64,000 nucleotides of DNA, from contig CBDUYN010000024.1 of assembly GCA_965371445.1 (NCBI GenBank), forward strand, positions 16,384-80,383. The letters are read 5' to 3'. The translations under genes and the position numbers were made by a program. This stretch comes from DASWIG01 sp965371445. Lineage in GTDB: Bacteria; Acidobacteriota; Thermoanaerobaculia; Multivoradales; J023. The notes below the pieces were generated by a model that did not search any database, was not told where the DNA came from, and saw only the letters and a program-made list of their open reading frames with translations. Below, piece by piece: positions 1 through 8,383 of this stretch (within the stretch, counting starts at the first letter, position 1; each line of letters opens with the position of its first letter).

Positions 1-274
1 CTGGTGAGCTTAGGCCACCACCCTCGTGAGCCGTTCGTCCTTGGATTCCAGGACTTCTGGGCGTGTCCAGTCTCCGATAATGCGACGCTTGGGTTGAGGC
101 CCGATGCGGAGGCGGCGCCGAAGACAAGGCCAAGCCGAGCCATCACAACCTCCTGAGATTGACCATCCACCCTTGAAGCCTTCGCTCAGTGATTCTCAGG
201 TGCTTGACCTTGCCACCCAGAAGTCGAACGAGCCACCCCGGAAGGCCTTCGGTCAGCATTACCTCATCTAAGGC
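1..274. other. left edge, no confident gene
   Basis: No gene is certain here. On the minus strand an ATG at 141-143 follows an AGGAGG box with 5-nt spacing, and the frame it opens stays open to the window edge (begins MARLGLVFG). A competing minus frame ends at a TAA at 10-12 and reads like a basic peptide (RRLRIGPQPKRRIIGDWTR). They cannot both be real, and neither resembles a family I know. Confidence 0.25.
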
Positions 275-685
275 TCAGCCGAAAAACGTCCTCAGGTTCT
301 CCTCCGGCACCGGACGCGTCCAACGCGACACGGCGACGAAGAGCACGAGGCTCGTCGCCACCCCGACCTCGACGGCGTCGACGCCGTGACGGGCGAAGCC
401 CTGCTGCTCGGTCAGCTCCCAGACGAGGCAGGCCAGAGAGCCGCCCAGCATGGCGGCGACGGCACCCGCCGCCGTGCCGCGGCGCCAGTTCAAGCCCTCC
501 ACCACCGGCACGAAGAAGAAGCTGGCGACGAACTTCGCCTGTGCGACGACGATCGCCTGGACGTCGCCGAGCTTCTGCAGCGCGAAATAAAGTGGCACGA
601 GCGCCAGGACCACGATCGAGACGCGATTGGCGTCGAGAAACGCCGCCGAAGAAGCGATGCCACCGCAATGGTTGACGAGGGGCAA
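275..685 (-). pseudogene. C-terminal fragment of a sodium:solute symporter
   Basis: The 136-residue frame holds three hydrophobic segments around VSIVVLALVPLYFALQ, FVASFFFVPVVEGL and AGAVAAMLGGSLACLVW. This spacing and the LNWRRGTAAGAVAAMLGG stretch resemble the last helices of SSS-family symporters (WRR-T-AGA--GM--G). The family normally has about 500 residues, so roughly three quarters is missing, and nothing symporter-like is seen upstream of 685. A remnant is the simplest reading. The tail EENLRTFFG ends at a normal stop. Confidence 0.5.
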
Positions 686-741
686 TGCGCTCCGCGTCCT
701 GCGGCAGGTCTAGGCGTGACTGAGGTAGACTCGTCGGCATC

Positions 742-1083
742 GTGATCAAACGACTTCTCCACGCCGTCTTGACCATGCTTCTCCTGGGCGCAGGACCGGT
801 GGCTTTCCGCGCCGCCGCCCAGAGCTGTACGGGAATGATCTTCGCCGACGGCTTCGAGTCGGGCGACACCTCCGCCTGCACCTTCTACCTCTATGCTCGC
901 GAGCTCGGTGGCGAGTGGCAGCAGTTCCCGGACGCCGACACCACCTTCGAGCGCCCCGACCTGCCGGGTGTCCTCCAGGTAGGGGCGATGGCCTACGCGA
1001 ACGGCAACCCGCCGGACGTGGCGGTGACGTTCGAGTCGATCGACTTCGAGAGCGTGAGCTCGGTGGCGGGCTGCATCGAGTAG
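742..1083 (+). CDS. short secreted protein with FADGFESGD motif
   Basis: GTG start; 113 residues. Residues 1-26 form a signal peptide (basic MIKRLL, hydrophobic core, AAAQ cleavage region). MIFADGFESGDTSAC follows. From my knowledge such FxDGFESGDT motifs are common just after the signal peptide in secreted proteins of Thermoanaerobaculia. The C-terminal part (LQVGAMAYANGNPPDVAVTF) resembles the final strand of a DUF1349/concanavalin-like domain, but the protein is far too short to hold the whole fold. It may be an internally deleted version of a larger secreted protein. It ends 11 nt before rsmA. Confidence 0.55.
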   Translation: MIKRLLHAVLTMLLLGAGPVAFRAAAQSCTGMIFADGFESGDTSACTFYLYARELGGEWQQFPDADTTFERPDLPGVLQVGAMAYANGNPPDVAVTFESIDFESVSSVAGCIE

Positions 1084-1094
1084 CGTCCGGGCCG

Positions 1095-1880
1095 ATGAGC
1101 TCACCCAACCTCAAGAAACGTCTCGGCCAGCATCACCTCGTCGACGGCGCCCTGTGCCGTCCGCTCCTCGACGAGCTCGACGCCGCGGGCGAGCGGGTCC
1201 TGGAGATCGGGCCGGGAGGCGGCGTGCTGACGGCGGAGCTCCTGGCGGCGAAAGCGCGGTTGTTGGCGCTTGAGGTGGATCCCGAGTGGGCCTTTACGCT
1301 TCGTCGGCGCTTCGCCGGACGCCTCTCGGTCGCCGTTTTCGACGCCCTTGCCCTCGACTACCGGCGCCTCCCGGCTCCTACGCTCGTCACCGGCAACCTC
1401 CCCTTTAACGTCGCGACGCGGTTGATCGAGGACCTCCTGCCGCATCGTGCCACGGTACCGAGGGCTGCCTTCATGGTGCAGAAGGAGGTGGCGGAACGGC
1501 TCGTGGCCCGGCCCGGCGAGAGTGCCTATGGATCCTTGAGCGTCCTCGTCGCCGCCTACGCCGAGGCGCGCTATCTCGGGACCGTCAAGCCCGGGAGCTT
1601 CCGGCCGCCGCCCAAAGTGGCGGCGGCCTTCGTCGGACTGCGGCTCAAGGCGCCGCCTCTCGCCGAAGACGAGATGCCGGGCTTCGTCCGCCTGGTGCGG
1701 CTCGCCTTCGCGAAACGGCGCAAGACTTTGCGCAATTCCTTGGGCTCGGGCCTCGGACGCGACCGCGCCCAGCAGCTCGTCGATATCGCGGGGCTGGATC
1801 CACGGTGCCGCGCCGAGGCGCTTGGACTCGAAGAACTCGTCGAGCTTTACGGATACTACCGGCGGCTCGCGGACGTCTAG
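1095..1880 (+). CDS. rsmA: 16S rRNA dimethyladenosine transferase RsmA/KsgA
   Basis: This SAM-dependent enzyme makes N6,N6-dimethyl-A1518/A1519 in helix 45 of 16S rRNA during late 30S assembly. 261 residues, the normal length. Visible motifs are KKRLGQHHLVD at residues 7-17 (family KKxLGQxFL), the SAM-binding EIGPGGGVLT at 37-46, acidic E60 at the end of the next strand, the catalytic NLPFN at 101-105 (family NLPY/F), and PGSFRPPPKV, typical of KsgA. The frame extends upstream to 915, but the ATG at 1095 is chosen because the family N-terminus begins here and the longer version overlaps the preceding gene. Confidence 0.95.
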   Translation: MSSPNLKKRLGQHHLVDGALCRPLLDELDAAGERVLEIGPGGGVLTAELLAAKARLLALEVDPEWAFTLRRRFAGRLSVAVFDALALDYRRLPAPTLVTGNLPFNVATRLIEDLLPHRATVPRAAFMVQKEVAERLVARPGESAYGSLSVLVAAYAEARYLGTVKPGSFRPPPKVAAAFVGLRLKAPPLAEDEMPGFVRLVRLAFAKRRKTLRNSLGSGLGRDRAQQLVDIAGLDPRCRAEALGLEELVELYGYYRRLADV

Positions 1881-1886
1881 CCGGAG

Positions 1887-2535
1887 CTACGCCGGGATGA
1901 GGGGCGTGAAGCCGTCGTCGGTCTCTTCCACCAGCAGGAGGTGAAAGCCGCGGCGCGCTCCGATGCGCACGAACCCCGCGTAGCCCGTAAGGGCTTCTTC
2001 CAGGCCGTGCCAGCCGCCCGACGAGCCGCCTTGGAGAGCCTCTTCGTAGGCCGCGAGGACCTCGTCGTCGAAGTGGCGGGCGATGAAGAAGGCTCCGCCG
2101 ACGTCGCCCGTCTTGGTGCGCGCCTGCTTGGCGGCGACGGTTCGGTCGAGGAAGGCCTGGAAGTCGTCCTTTGACGGCCGGGCGCAGCGGCCTGCGAGGT
2201 GGAGGACCTTGCCTTCGGCGTCGGTGGTGACAAGGTCAAAAAAATCGGTCTCCCGCGAGTCGGGGCGCGGCAGCTCGTGGTAGAGGTGGGCGCGCTCGAC
2301 GAGCGTCAGCCATTCGCTCAGGTACTTCCACTTCGACGTCAGGTCGCGTTCGGCGAGGTAGGGCGGCAGGTCCCTGAGGCTCCAGGTGAGAAAGCCGAAG
2401 GAGGGGGCTTGCTCGTAGCCGACGTCGCCGGCTTCGCTGCCGGTGGCCGGGTGGATCGAGATCCGTACTCCCTGTGCCGATCTGCTCCTCGATGCGGTAG
2501 GGAAACGTGTCTGTGGGGGAAGGGGGAGGGAACAT
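1887..2535 (-). pseudogene. unknown protein interrupted by one frameshift
   Basis: An ATG at 2533-2535 with a GAGG box 7 nt upstream opens MFPPPSPTDTFPYRIEEQIGTG. Near 2468-2472 the protein-like reading moves to the next minus frame (VRISIHPATGSEAGDVGYEQ...) and runs to a TAG at 1887-1889, ending HLLLVEETDDGFTPLIPA. Skipping one base restores a single product of about 215 residues. The second part has no plausible start of its own, which supports one gene split by a +1-base indel, either a true mutation or an assembly error. It has no signal peptide or membrane segment and I do not recognise the family. It converges on rsmA with a 6-nt gap. Confidence 0.5.
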
Positions 2536-2635
2536 CGAGCTTCCTCAAACCTCCTGGTGCCTCCAGGAGTCGGATCCGTGACGGCATTCTATTCCAAATC
2601 GGCGTTTCCGGCTCGTCCCGGATCCGCAGATCCGC

Positions 2636-2641
2636 TACAAT
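2636..2641 (+). promoter_or_regulatory. -10 box of tRNA-Sec
   Basis: TACAAT lies 11 nt before the first tRNA base, as expected for a tRNA promoter. No convincing -35 box is seen 16-18 nt upstream. Confidence 0.4.
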
Positions 2642-2651
2642 GGGCCGCGAC

Positions 2652-2751
2652 GGAAGCGCTCAGGGGCTGGTGCCTCTTGCGGTCTTCAAAACCGTTGTCC
2701 CGTGCCGGCTGCGGTACGGGGGGTGGGTTCGATTCCCATGCGCTTCCGCCA
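2652..2751 (+). tRNA. selC: tRNA-Sec (anticodon UCA)
   Basis: A 100-nt gene including an encoded CCA. The acceptor stem has 8 bp (GGAAGCGC with GCGCTTCC). The D stem has 6 bp around a TGGT loop, the anticodon loop is CTTCAAA (anticodon TCA), the variable arm is long and GC-rich, and the T arm is GTGGG-TTCGATT-CCCAT. The 8+5 acceptor/T arrangement, the long D stem and the UCA anticodon are the hallmarks of bacterial tRNA-Sec. The genome therefore probably inserts selenocysteine at UGA. No selA, selB or selD and no obvious in-frame-UGA gene is seen in this window. Confidence 0.95.
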
Positions 2752-2863
2752 TCCCTCCGCTCCACCGACCCTGTCCGAGGCCGGGACGGCACCCATGGAA
2801 GCCTACGGCTACGCCCGGCCGTCGGATCGCCGCCCCTAGGTCTTTCCCCCCTGGCGTTTCCTG

Positions 2864-2869
2864 TATACT
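2864..2869 (+). promoter_or_regulatory. possible -10 box for the hydrolase gene
   Basis: TATACT preceded by TG one base upstream (extended -10 type) lies 118 nt before the hydrolase start. No good -35 match is present. Confidence 0.3.
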
Positions 2870-2986
2870 CCGCCGCAAGACTCGAACCGACGGTGAGGCC
2901 GGCGCCCGAATCGTCCGCCTGACCGGCTACGCCGCCCATAGCCGCCACGAAGAGTAGCGAGCCGCGACTCGGAAAGGACATTCGTC

Positions 2987-4042
2987 ATGACGACGTCGGA
3001 GTGGATCAGGGCCGTCATCATCGGGATCCTGATCGTCGTGCTGATCCTGAAGCAGAAGGGGTTGCTCACCTTCATGAAGGAGAGGAAGAAAGAGCAGGAG
3101 AAGAAGGCCGCGAAACAACGCCAGGCCGAGCTCAAGAAGGAAAAGCGGGCGCAGCAGATCCGCCAGGTCCAGGAAAAGAAGCAGCAGACCGCCCAGATTC
3201 TGAAAACGTCGCTCGGCGGCGGCCTCGAGCAGAAGTCCGTCCAGGCGGCGGGCCAGACCCTCCACTACTTCGAGGGTGGCCGGGGCACGAGCTCGGTCCT
3301 CCTGCTCCACGGCTTCGCCAGCGCCAAGGAGGACTGGGCGCGCTTCGCGCGGTGCCTGATCCACGAGGATTACCGCGTCGTGGCAGTGGACCTACCGGGC
3401 TTCGGCCAGAACAAAAAAGACCCCGACCTTGCCTACGACGTGGCGACGCAGGCCAAGAGGATCCGGGCTTTTACCGAGAAGCTCGGCCTGCACGGCTTCC
3501 ACGTCGTCGGCAGCTCGATCGGCGGCACGATCGCCGCCGCCTACACCTACGGCTTCCCGCAGGACGTCTTGAGCCTGACCTTGATCGAGCCCTTCTGCGT
3601 CGGCGTGCCCCAGGCGTCGGAGCTCGACGAGCTCGAAAAACAGGGGCGCAATCCGCTCGGCATTGCCGTTCCCGAGGCCTACGACAACCTGCTGGGCTTC
3701 CTCTTCGCCCAGCCGCCCACCCTGCCGGATTCCGTCAAACGCCTCCGGGCCGAGGATGCGGTCCGTCACCGCGACTTCTATCTCAAGATGTGGCGCGAGG
3801 TCCGCTCCGGGGAAAAAGCCTACATCCTCGACGTGCTGCTCCCCGAGATCGACAAGAAGACCTTGATCCTCCATGGCGGGATGAGCCGGTTCGTCCACCC
3901 GATGACCGCCGAGATGATCAAGAGGATCGTCAAGGTGCCTGGCAAGGCGCACGTCGCCGTCATGGAGGATTGTGGCCATCTACCGGCGGTCGAAAAGCCG
4001 GAGGCCGCCGCCGGACACTGGCTGAGGTTCCTCGAAGCGTAG
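2987..4042 (+). CDS. membrane-anchored alpha/beta hydrolase
   Basis: 351 residues. Residues 7-23 form one transmembrane helix, followed by a highly charged predicted coiled coil (about 30-70, rich in K/E/Q), then an alpha/beta-hydrolase domain from about 85. The domain shows the oxyanion HGF (109-111), the nucleophile elbow GSSIGG with Ser177, and a C-terminal catalytic His in EDCGHLPAVEKP. This is the pattern of esterase/lipase-like hydrolases whose substrate cannot be read from sequence. The N-terminal anchor places it at the inner membrane; orientation is not clear. Confidence 0.85.
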   Translation: MTTSEWIRAVIIGILIVVLILKQKGLLTFMKERKKEQEKKAAKQRQAELKKEKRAQQIRQVQEKKQQTAQILKTSLGGGLEQKSVQAAGQTLHYFEGGRGTSSVLLLHGFASAKEDWARFARCLIHEDYRVVAVDLPGFGQNKKDPDLAYDVATQAKRIRAFTEKLGLHGFHVVGSSIGGTIAAAYTYGFPQDVLSLTLIEPFCVGVPQASELDELEKQGRNPLGIAVPEAYDNLLGFLFAQPPTLPDSVKRLRAEDAVRHRDFYLKMWREVRSGEKAYILDVLLPEIDKKTLILHGGMSRFVHPMTAEMIKRIVKVPGKAHVAVMEDCGHLPAVEKPEAAAGHWLRFLEA

Positions 4043-4064
4043 CCGGACGAGCGGTGGCCGGTGT

Positions 4065-4090
4065 GGCTCGGCTCGCGCCGGGACCGAGCC
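4065..4090. terminator. hairpin between convergent genes
   Basis: GGCTCGG and CCGAGCC form a 7-bp stem with a 12-nt loop between the convergent hydrolase and pilin genes. There is no T-tract, so it is only a candidate bidirectional terminator. Confidence 0.3.
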
Positions 4091-4095
4091 CCGCC

Positions 4096-4623
4096 CTACT
4101 GATTGCTGCCCTCGGGCCAGCGGACGAAAACCCCGTCGGCCCAGATGATGTCCTGGTCGTAATCGGTGGTGAGGAATCTCTGCACGGGGATCTGGTCGAG
4201 CTCGCAGGCCGTGAAGACATCGTCGCGGCCCGCGGAGCAGAGAAAGATCGACTCGGACCGGTTTCCCGCGGTCTTCTTGAACCTGTAGGGGGTACCCCAG
4301 GGGTCGGCGGCCGGGAGCTTCTGGACGTAGAAGAAGGTGTTGGAGGGGGTTAGGAACGTCACCATCGTGTCGTAGGGCACGTCGGCCAGAGGCTGCGTGT
4401 TGAACATCTGCTGGCCGGCCGAGGCGGCCCCGGTTTGATCCGATTGCCAGGACATCCAGCCGATTCCGATGCCCCGCATGTCGGTCATGGTGCGCTTCTG
4501 CCGGGCCTTCTGCAAGGCGTCGAGCAGGTTGGGGATCATGATCGAGGCGAGCAGACCCATGATCGCGACGACGATGAGCAACTCTACAAGGGTGAATCCC
4601 CTCTGCTGAGGAAGCCTGGCCAT
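4096..4623 (-). CDS. type II secretion/type IV pilin-like protein
   Basis: 175 residues. The N-terminus carries a type III signal, RGFTLVELLIVVAIMGLLAS, cut after the Gly before Phe with Glu at +5, followed by the usual hydrophobic helix. The globular part (DPWGTPYRFKKT, IFLCSAGRDD) resembles GspG-type major pseudopilins, where DPWG-PY- and a calcium-site loop are conserved. It is exported to the inner membrane and processed by prepilin peptidase. No other secretion genes are adjacent, so it could serve a T2SS encoded elsewhere or be a minor type IV pilin. Confidence 0.8.
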   Translation of the reverse strand: MARLPQQRGFTLVELLIVVAIMGLLASIMIPNLLDALQKARQKRTMTDMRGIGIGWMSWQSDQTGAASAGQQMFNTQPLADVPYDTMVTFLTPSNTFFYVQKLPAADPWGTPYRFKKTAGNRSESIFLCSAGRDDVFTACELDQIPVQRFLTTDYDQDIIWADGVFVRWPEGSNQ

Positions 4624-4761
4624 GACTCTACTCCTCCGTGTCTACGCTCCACCCTGTGTCGATTCTTTCAGCACGGACGCCGAAACTGTGCAACGTTCAT
4701 CCTAGCACGAGATGGAGATCCACTGCAACCGGAGGGCTTCGCTTCGCGCCTTCGCGCCTGT

Positions 4762-6219
4762 TCAGGCCGAGGGTACGAGTGCCGCGTAGAGCTCTTCGTA
4801 TTCGGCTCCCTGACGCTCCCAGGAGTAGTCCTTTTCCATTCCGTTGCGCCGCAGGAGCGCCCAGGCCCGTGGGTCCTTCCAGGCGGTGAGCGCCGAGCGC
4901 AGCGCCCAGGAGAAGCCGTTCGAGTCGTAGTGCTCGAAGACGAACCCCGTCCCCTGTCCGGTCGCCGGGTTGAAGTGCTCCACCGTGTCGGCGAGGCCGC
5001 CGGTCTGTCTCACGATCGGCGCCGTACCGTATTTCAGGCTGTACATCTGGTTGAGCCCGCAGGGCTCGAAGCGCGACGGCATGAGGAAGATGTCGGCACC
5101 GGCCTCGATCAGGTGGGCGAGCCGATCGCTGTAGCCGCGGTAGTAGCAGACCTTCTGCGGAAAGGTGCGCTGCAAGTAGTGGAAGTGCTCCTCGAAGCGA
5201 TCCTCGCCGGTCCCGAGGACGACGAGGCGCAAATCGAGGTAGCGCAACGCCTCCGGCAAGGGCTCGAAGAGGAGCTCGAAGCCCTTCTGGGCCGTCAGCC
5301 GCGAGACGATCCCCAGGACGGGAGCCTTGCCGGCCGGCGGCAGGCCGACCTCCGAGAGCAAATAGTCGCGGTTCGCCCGCTTCCCCTCTTCCACGTCGTC
5401 GATCGAGTAGGGCTGCAGGATGTGCGGATCGCTCGCCGGGCTCCAGGTCCCATAGTCGACACCGTTCGTGATCCCCACCACGCTCGCGGCACGCTCGGCG
5501 AGAAGCTCCTCCAGCCCTTCGCCGAAAGCCGCGGTCTGGATCTCGCGGGCGTAGGTCCGGCTCACCGTCGAGACGACGTCGGCGTAGAGCACCCCGTTTT
5601 TCAGGAAATTGACCCGGCCCTGCTTCAAGTCCTCCTGGAAGAGGAGCGACGCGTGGTCCGAGAGGCCGAGGTTCCCCGCCACCTCGGCCGGGAAGATCCC
5701 CTGGTAGGCGATGTTATGGATGGTCAGCACCGTTTTCGTGCGGGCAAAGAGCTCGTCCCACTTGTAGAGGGCCTTCAAGTAGATCGGCAAGAGCGCCGTA
5801 TGCCAGTCGTGAGCGTGGACGACGTCGGGTGCAAAGCCCATGCGCTGACAGCAGGCCAAGGCGGCGTGGGAGAGCAACGCGAAGCGCAGGTGCTCGTCCC
5901 ATTCTCCGGTGTAAAGCGACGGCCGGTGAAAAAGCTGCGGGCAGTCGACGAAGTAGACGTCGAGCTCGCTGCCTTTCGGCCGTGCCACGAAGACCGAGAA
6001 GTGGAAGGTGTGCGCTCCGAGCGCGATCGGCACGTCGGTCAAGAACTCGACGCGTACGAAGGGCGCGCTCGTGGTGTCGACCTGGGCGTAGAGGGGGGTT
6101 ATGACGCGCACCTCGTGCCCGTGCTCGTGGAGGTAGCGGGGCAGGGCTCCCGCGACGTCCGCGAGCCCCCCGGTCTTCGAAAACGGGACGATTTCCGAAG
6201 CGACGAAGCAGATCTTCAC
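4762..6219 (-). CDS. glgA: glycogen synthase (ADP-glucose, GT5)
   Basis: 485 residues, the normal GlgA length. It transfers glucose from ADP-glucose to the growing alpha-1,4-glucan. The N-terminal KTGGLADV motif (ADP-glucose binding) is at residues 15-22. HAHDWHTAL, typical of GT5, is in the N-domain, and the C-domain has GIVSRLTAQKG and the EPCGLNQMYSLKYGTAP retaining GT-B motif. The gene starts 10 nt after glgC ends, so the two steps of bacterial glycogen synthesis are co-transcribed. The branching enzyme is not in this window. Confidence 0.95.
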   Translation of the reverse strand: MKICFVASEIVPFSKTGGLADVAGALPRYLHEHGHEVRVITPLYAQVDTTSAPFVRVEFLTDVPIALGAHTFHFSVFVARPKGSELDVYFVDCPQLFHRPSLYTGEWDEHLRFALLSHAALACCQRMGFAPDVVHAHDWHTALLPIYLKALYKWDELFARTKTVLTIHNIAYQGIFPAEVAGNLGLSDHASLLFQEDLKQGRVNFLKNGVLYADVVSTVSRTYAREIQTAAFGEGLEELLAERAASVVGITNGVDYGTWSPASDPHILQPYSIDDVEEGKRANRDYLLSEVGLPPAGKAPVLGIVSRLTAQKGFELLFEPLPEALRYLDLRLVVLGTGEDRFEEHFHYLQRTFPQKVCYYRGYSDRLAHLIEAGADIFLMPSRFEPCGLNQMYSLKYGTAPIVRQTGGLADTVEHFNPATGQGTGFVFEHYDSNGFSWALRSALTAWKDPRAWALLRRNGMEKDYSWERQGAEYEELYAALVPSA

Positions 6220-6229
6220 GGCGTCCTCC

Positions 6230-7498
6230 TCAGATCACCGTCCCCGGCGGGATGAGCTGCTCGGACGGGATGACGATGATACCGCCGCGGATGGCGTAGC
6301 CGTCGCCGTCGGCCTCTTTGACGCCGTCCAGGTTGACCAGCTGGACACCGTCGCCGATGCGGGCGCCGCGGTCGATGATGGCGCCGCGGATCCGGCAGTC
6401 GCGGCCGATGCCGATCGGCACTTCACCGTCGCGGGTCTGGGTGTGCCGCTCGGGGCTCGAGCCGACCACGATCGAATCCTCGATCACGGAGCCTTCCCGC
6501 ACCATCGAGCGGATGCCGATGACCGAGCGGCGGATCGAGCTGCCGAGGAGCACGCTACCCTCGCAGAGCACCGAGCGTTCGACGTGGCAGTCCTGGATCT
6601 TGAGCCCCGCCAGGAACCGGGCGTGAGTATAGATCGGACGCTCGTGGTGGTAGAGGTTGAGAGGCGGATCCGGAGCGGCGAGCTCCAGGTTCGCCTCGTG
6701 AAACGAGGGAATCGTCCCGATGTCGCGCCAGTAGCCGTTGTAGAGGAAGGCGTAGACCCGGGAGCCCTCGATCGCCGCGGGGATGATCTGGGAGCCGAAG
6801 TCGTGCGACTCGCGGTCGGTGGCGAAGAAGTCCTCGATCACCTCGCGGCGAAAGACGTACATCCCCATGCTGGCGAGAAGGGTCCCGGGCTCGGCGTCGA
6901 GGCCGAGGCGCTCGATCGTCGCAGCGTCCAAGGTGAGCCGGTCGAGCTCCTCCTCGCGCTTCGGCTTCTCGACGAACTCGACGATACGTCCCTCGCCGTC
7001 GATGCGCAGGATCCCCAGGCCGGAGGCCTCGGAACGTGGCACCGGCTTGACGGCGATCGAAACGTCCGCACGCCGCTCGCGGTGGCTCTCGACGAAAGCG
7101 CGCATGTCGAGCAGATAGAGCTGGTCGCCCGAGAGCACCAGGATCTCCCGCGGTTGCGAATAGGTCAGCCGTCCCAGGTTCTGCCGCACGGCGTCGGCCG
7201 TGCCCTGGTACCAGTCGCTGCGCTCCAGGCCCTGCTCGGCGGCCAGGATGTTGACGAAACCGCGGCTGAAGATGTCGAAGCGGTAGGTCTGGGCGATGTG
7301 GCGGTGGAGGCTGGCGCTGTTGAACTGGGTGATGACGAAGATGCGGTCGATGCCGGCGTGGAGGCTGTTCGAGATCGGAATGTCGATCAGCCGGAACTTG
7401 CCGGCGACCGGCACGGCCGGCTTGGCGCGGTGCTGGGTCAGGGGCCAGAGGCGGGTGCCGCGGCCGCCTCCGAGGATCGCGGTGATGACGTCTCGCAC
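6230..7498 (-). CDS. glgC: glucose-1-phosphate adenylyltransferase
   Basis: It makes ADP-glucose from ATP and glucose-1-phosphate, the committed step of glycogen synthesis. The family N-terminus RDVITAILGGGRGTRLWPLT is complete, with KPAVPVAGKFRLIDIPISN following. The C-terminal half is a left-handed beta-helix (repeats such as GSSIRRSVIGI, VEGS/REGSVIEDSIV). I chose the GTG at 7498 (422 aa) because the product then begins MRDV as in most GlgC. An ATG 12 codons upstream (7534) is also possible. An AAAGGAG box precedes the GTG. Confidence 0.93.
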   Translation of the reverse strand: MRDVITAILGGGRGTRLWPLTQHRAKPAVPVAGKFRLIDIPISNSLHAGIDRIFVITQFNSASLHRHIAQTYRFDIFSRGFVNILAAEQGLERSDWYQGTADAVRQNLGRLTYSQPREILVLSGDQLYLLDMRAFVESHRERRADVSIAVKPVPRSEASGLGILRIDGEGRIVEFVEKPKREEELDRLTLDAATIERLGLDAEPGTLLASMGMYVFRREVIEDFFATDRESHDFGSQIIPAAIEGSRVYAFLYNGYWRDIGTIPSFHEANLELAAPDPPLNLYHHERPIYTHARFLAGLKIQDCHVERSVLCEGSVLLGSSIRRSVIGIRSMVREGSVIEDSIVVGSSPERHTQTRDGEVPIGIGRDCRIRGAIIDRGARIGDGVQLVNLDGVKEADGDGYAIRGGIIVIPSEQLIPPGTVI

Positions 7499-7535
7499 GG
7501 GCTCCTCTTCTCCTTTCGTCCTCGCCTGGCGCATC

Positions 7536-8366
7536 CTATTCGATGAGGCCGTTCTCGGGCGAGGAGGCGGTGGCGTAGAGCTTCCTGGGGATGCGTCCGG
7601 CGTGGGCGGCGAGCCATCCGGATTCGACGGCGAGCTTCATGGCGTAGGCCATCCTCACCGGGTCCTCGGCGCAGGCGATGCCCGTGTTCATCAAAACGCC
7701 GTCGGCGCCCAGCTCCATGGCCACCGCGGCGTCGGAGGCCGTTCCCACCCCGGCGTCGACGATCACCGGGACCGACGCCTGCTCGATGATGATCCGTAGG
7801 TTCGCCGGGTTGCGGATCCCCATGCCTGAGCCGATCGGCGCACCGAGCGGCATCACCGCCGCGGCGCCCAAGTCGGCAAGCTTCTTGGCGACCACGGGGT
7901 CGTCGTTGGTATAGGGGAGGACGACGAAGCCCTCGCCGACGAGCGTCTCGGTGGCCTTCAAGAGCTCGCCGTTGTCGGGAAAGAGCGTCTTCGGGTCGCC
8001 GATGACCTCGAGCTTGACCCAGTTCCAGCCGCCGAGCTCGCGGGCGAGCCGCGCCGTGCGAACGGCGTCCTCGGCCGTGTAGCAGCCGGCCGTGTTGGGT
8101 AAGAAGAGGTAGCGCTCGCGGTCGATGTGGTGGATGAAAGCGTCACCGTCGGCGTCGCTCAAGTCGACGCGCCGCAGCGCCACGGTGACCATCTCGGTCC
8201 CCGAGGCCTCGAAGGAGCGAACCATCGCGTCGTTCGAGGTGTATTTGCCCGTGCCCAGGATGAGGCGCGAGTGGAAGGTCCTCTCAGCGATTTGAAGCGG
8301 CGCGACCTGAAGCGATCTCTCGGCGGGAGGGCCGGCGGCCGTGGCCGGGTGGGTCTTAACGCTCAT
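7536..8366 (-). CDS. thiG: thiazole synthase
   Basis: 276 residues. ThiG builds the thiazole phosphate of thiamine from deoxyxylulose-5-phosphate, dehydroglycine or iminoglycine and ThiS thiocarboxylate. Family motifs are LILGTGKY near residue 38, WVKLEVIGDP with the Schiff-base lysine, AAVMPLGAPIGSG, PVIVDAGVGTASDAA and DGVLMNTGIA. The first 25 or so residues are not part of the conserved barrel. It lies in a four-gene leftward group with a nucleoside kinase and glycogen genes. No other thiazole-branch gene is adjacent, but thiD lies at 41384-42193. No TPP riboswitch is visible in the 17-nt gap upstream. Confidence 0.93.
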   Translation of the reverse strand: MSVKTHPATAAGPPAERSLQVAPLQIAERTFHSRLILGTGKYTSNDAMVRSFEASGTEMVTVALRRVDLSDADGDAFIHHIDRERYLFLPNTAGCYTAEDAVRTARLARELGGWNWVKLEVIGDPKTLFPDNGELLKATETLVGEGFVVLPYTNDDPVVAKKLADLGAAAVMPLGAPIGSGMGIRNPANLRIIIEQASVPVIVDAGVGTASDAAVAMELGADGVLMNTGIACAEDPVRMAYAMKLAVESGWLAAHAGRIPRKLYATASSPENGLIE

Positions 8367-8383
8367 CTGCTCTCCTTAGGGGG

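Noticed and set aside
8367..8383. TPP riboswitch in front of thiG
   Set aside because: Only 17 nt separate thiG from the kinase gene and no thi-box text is present there or before thiD.
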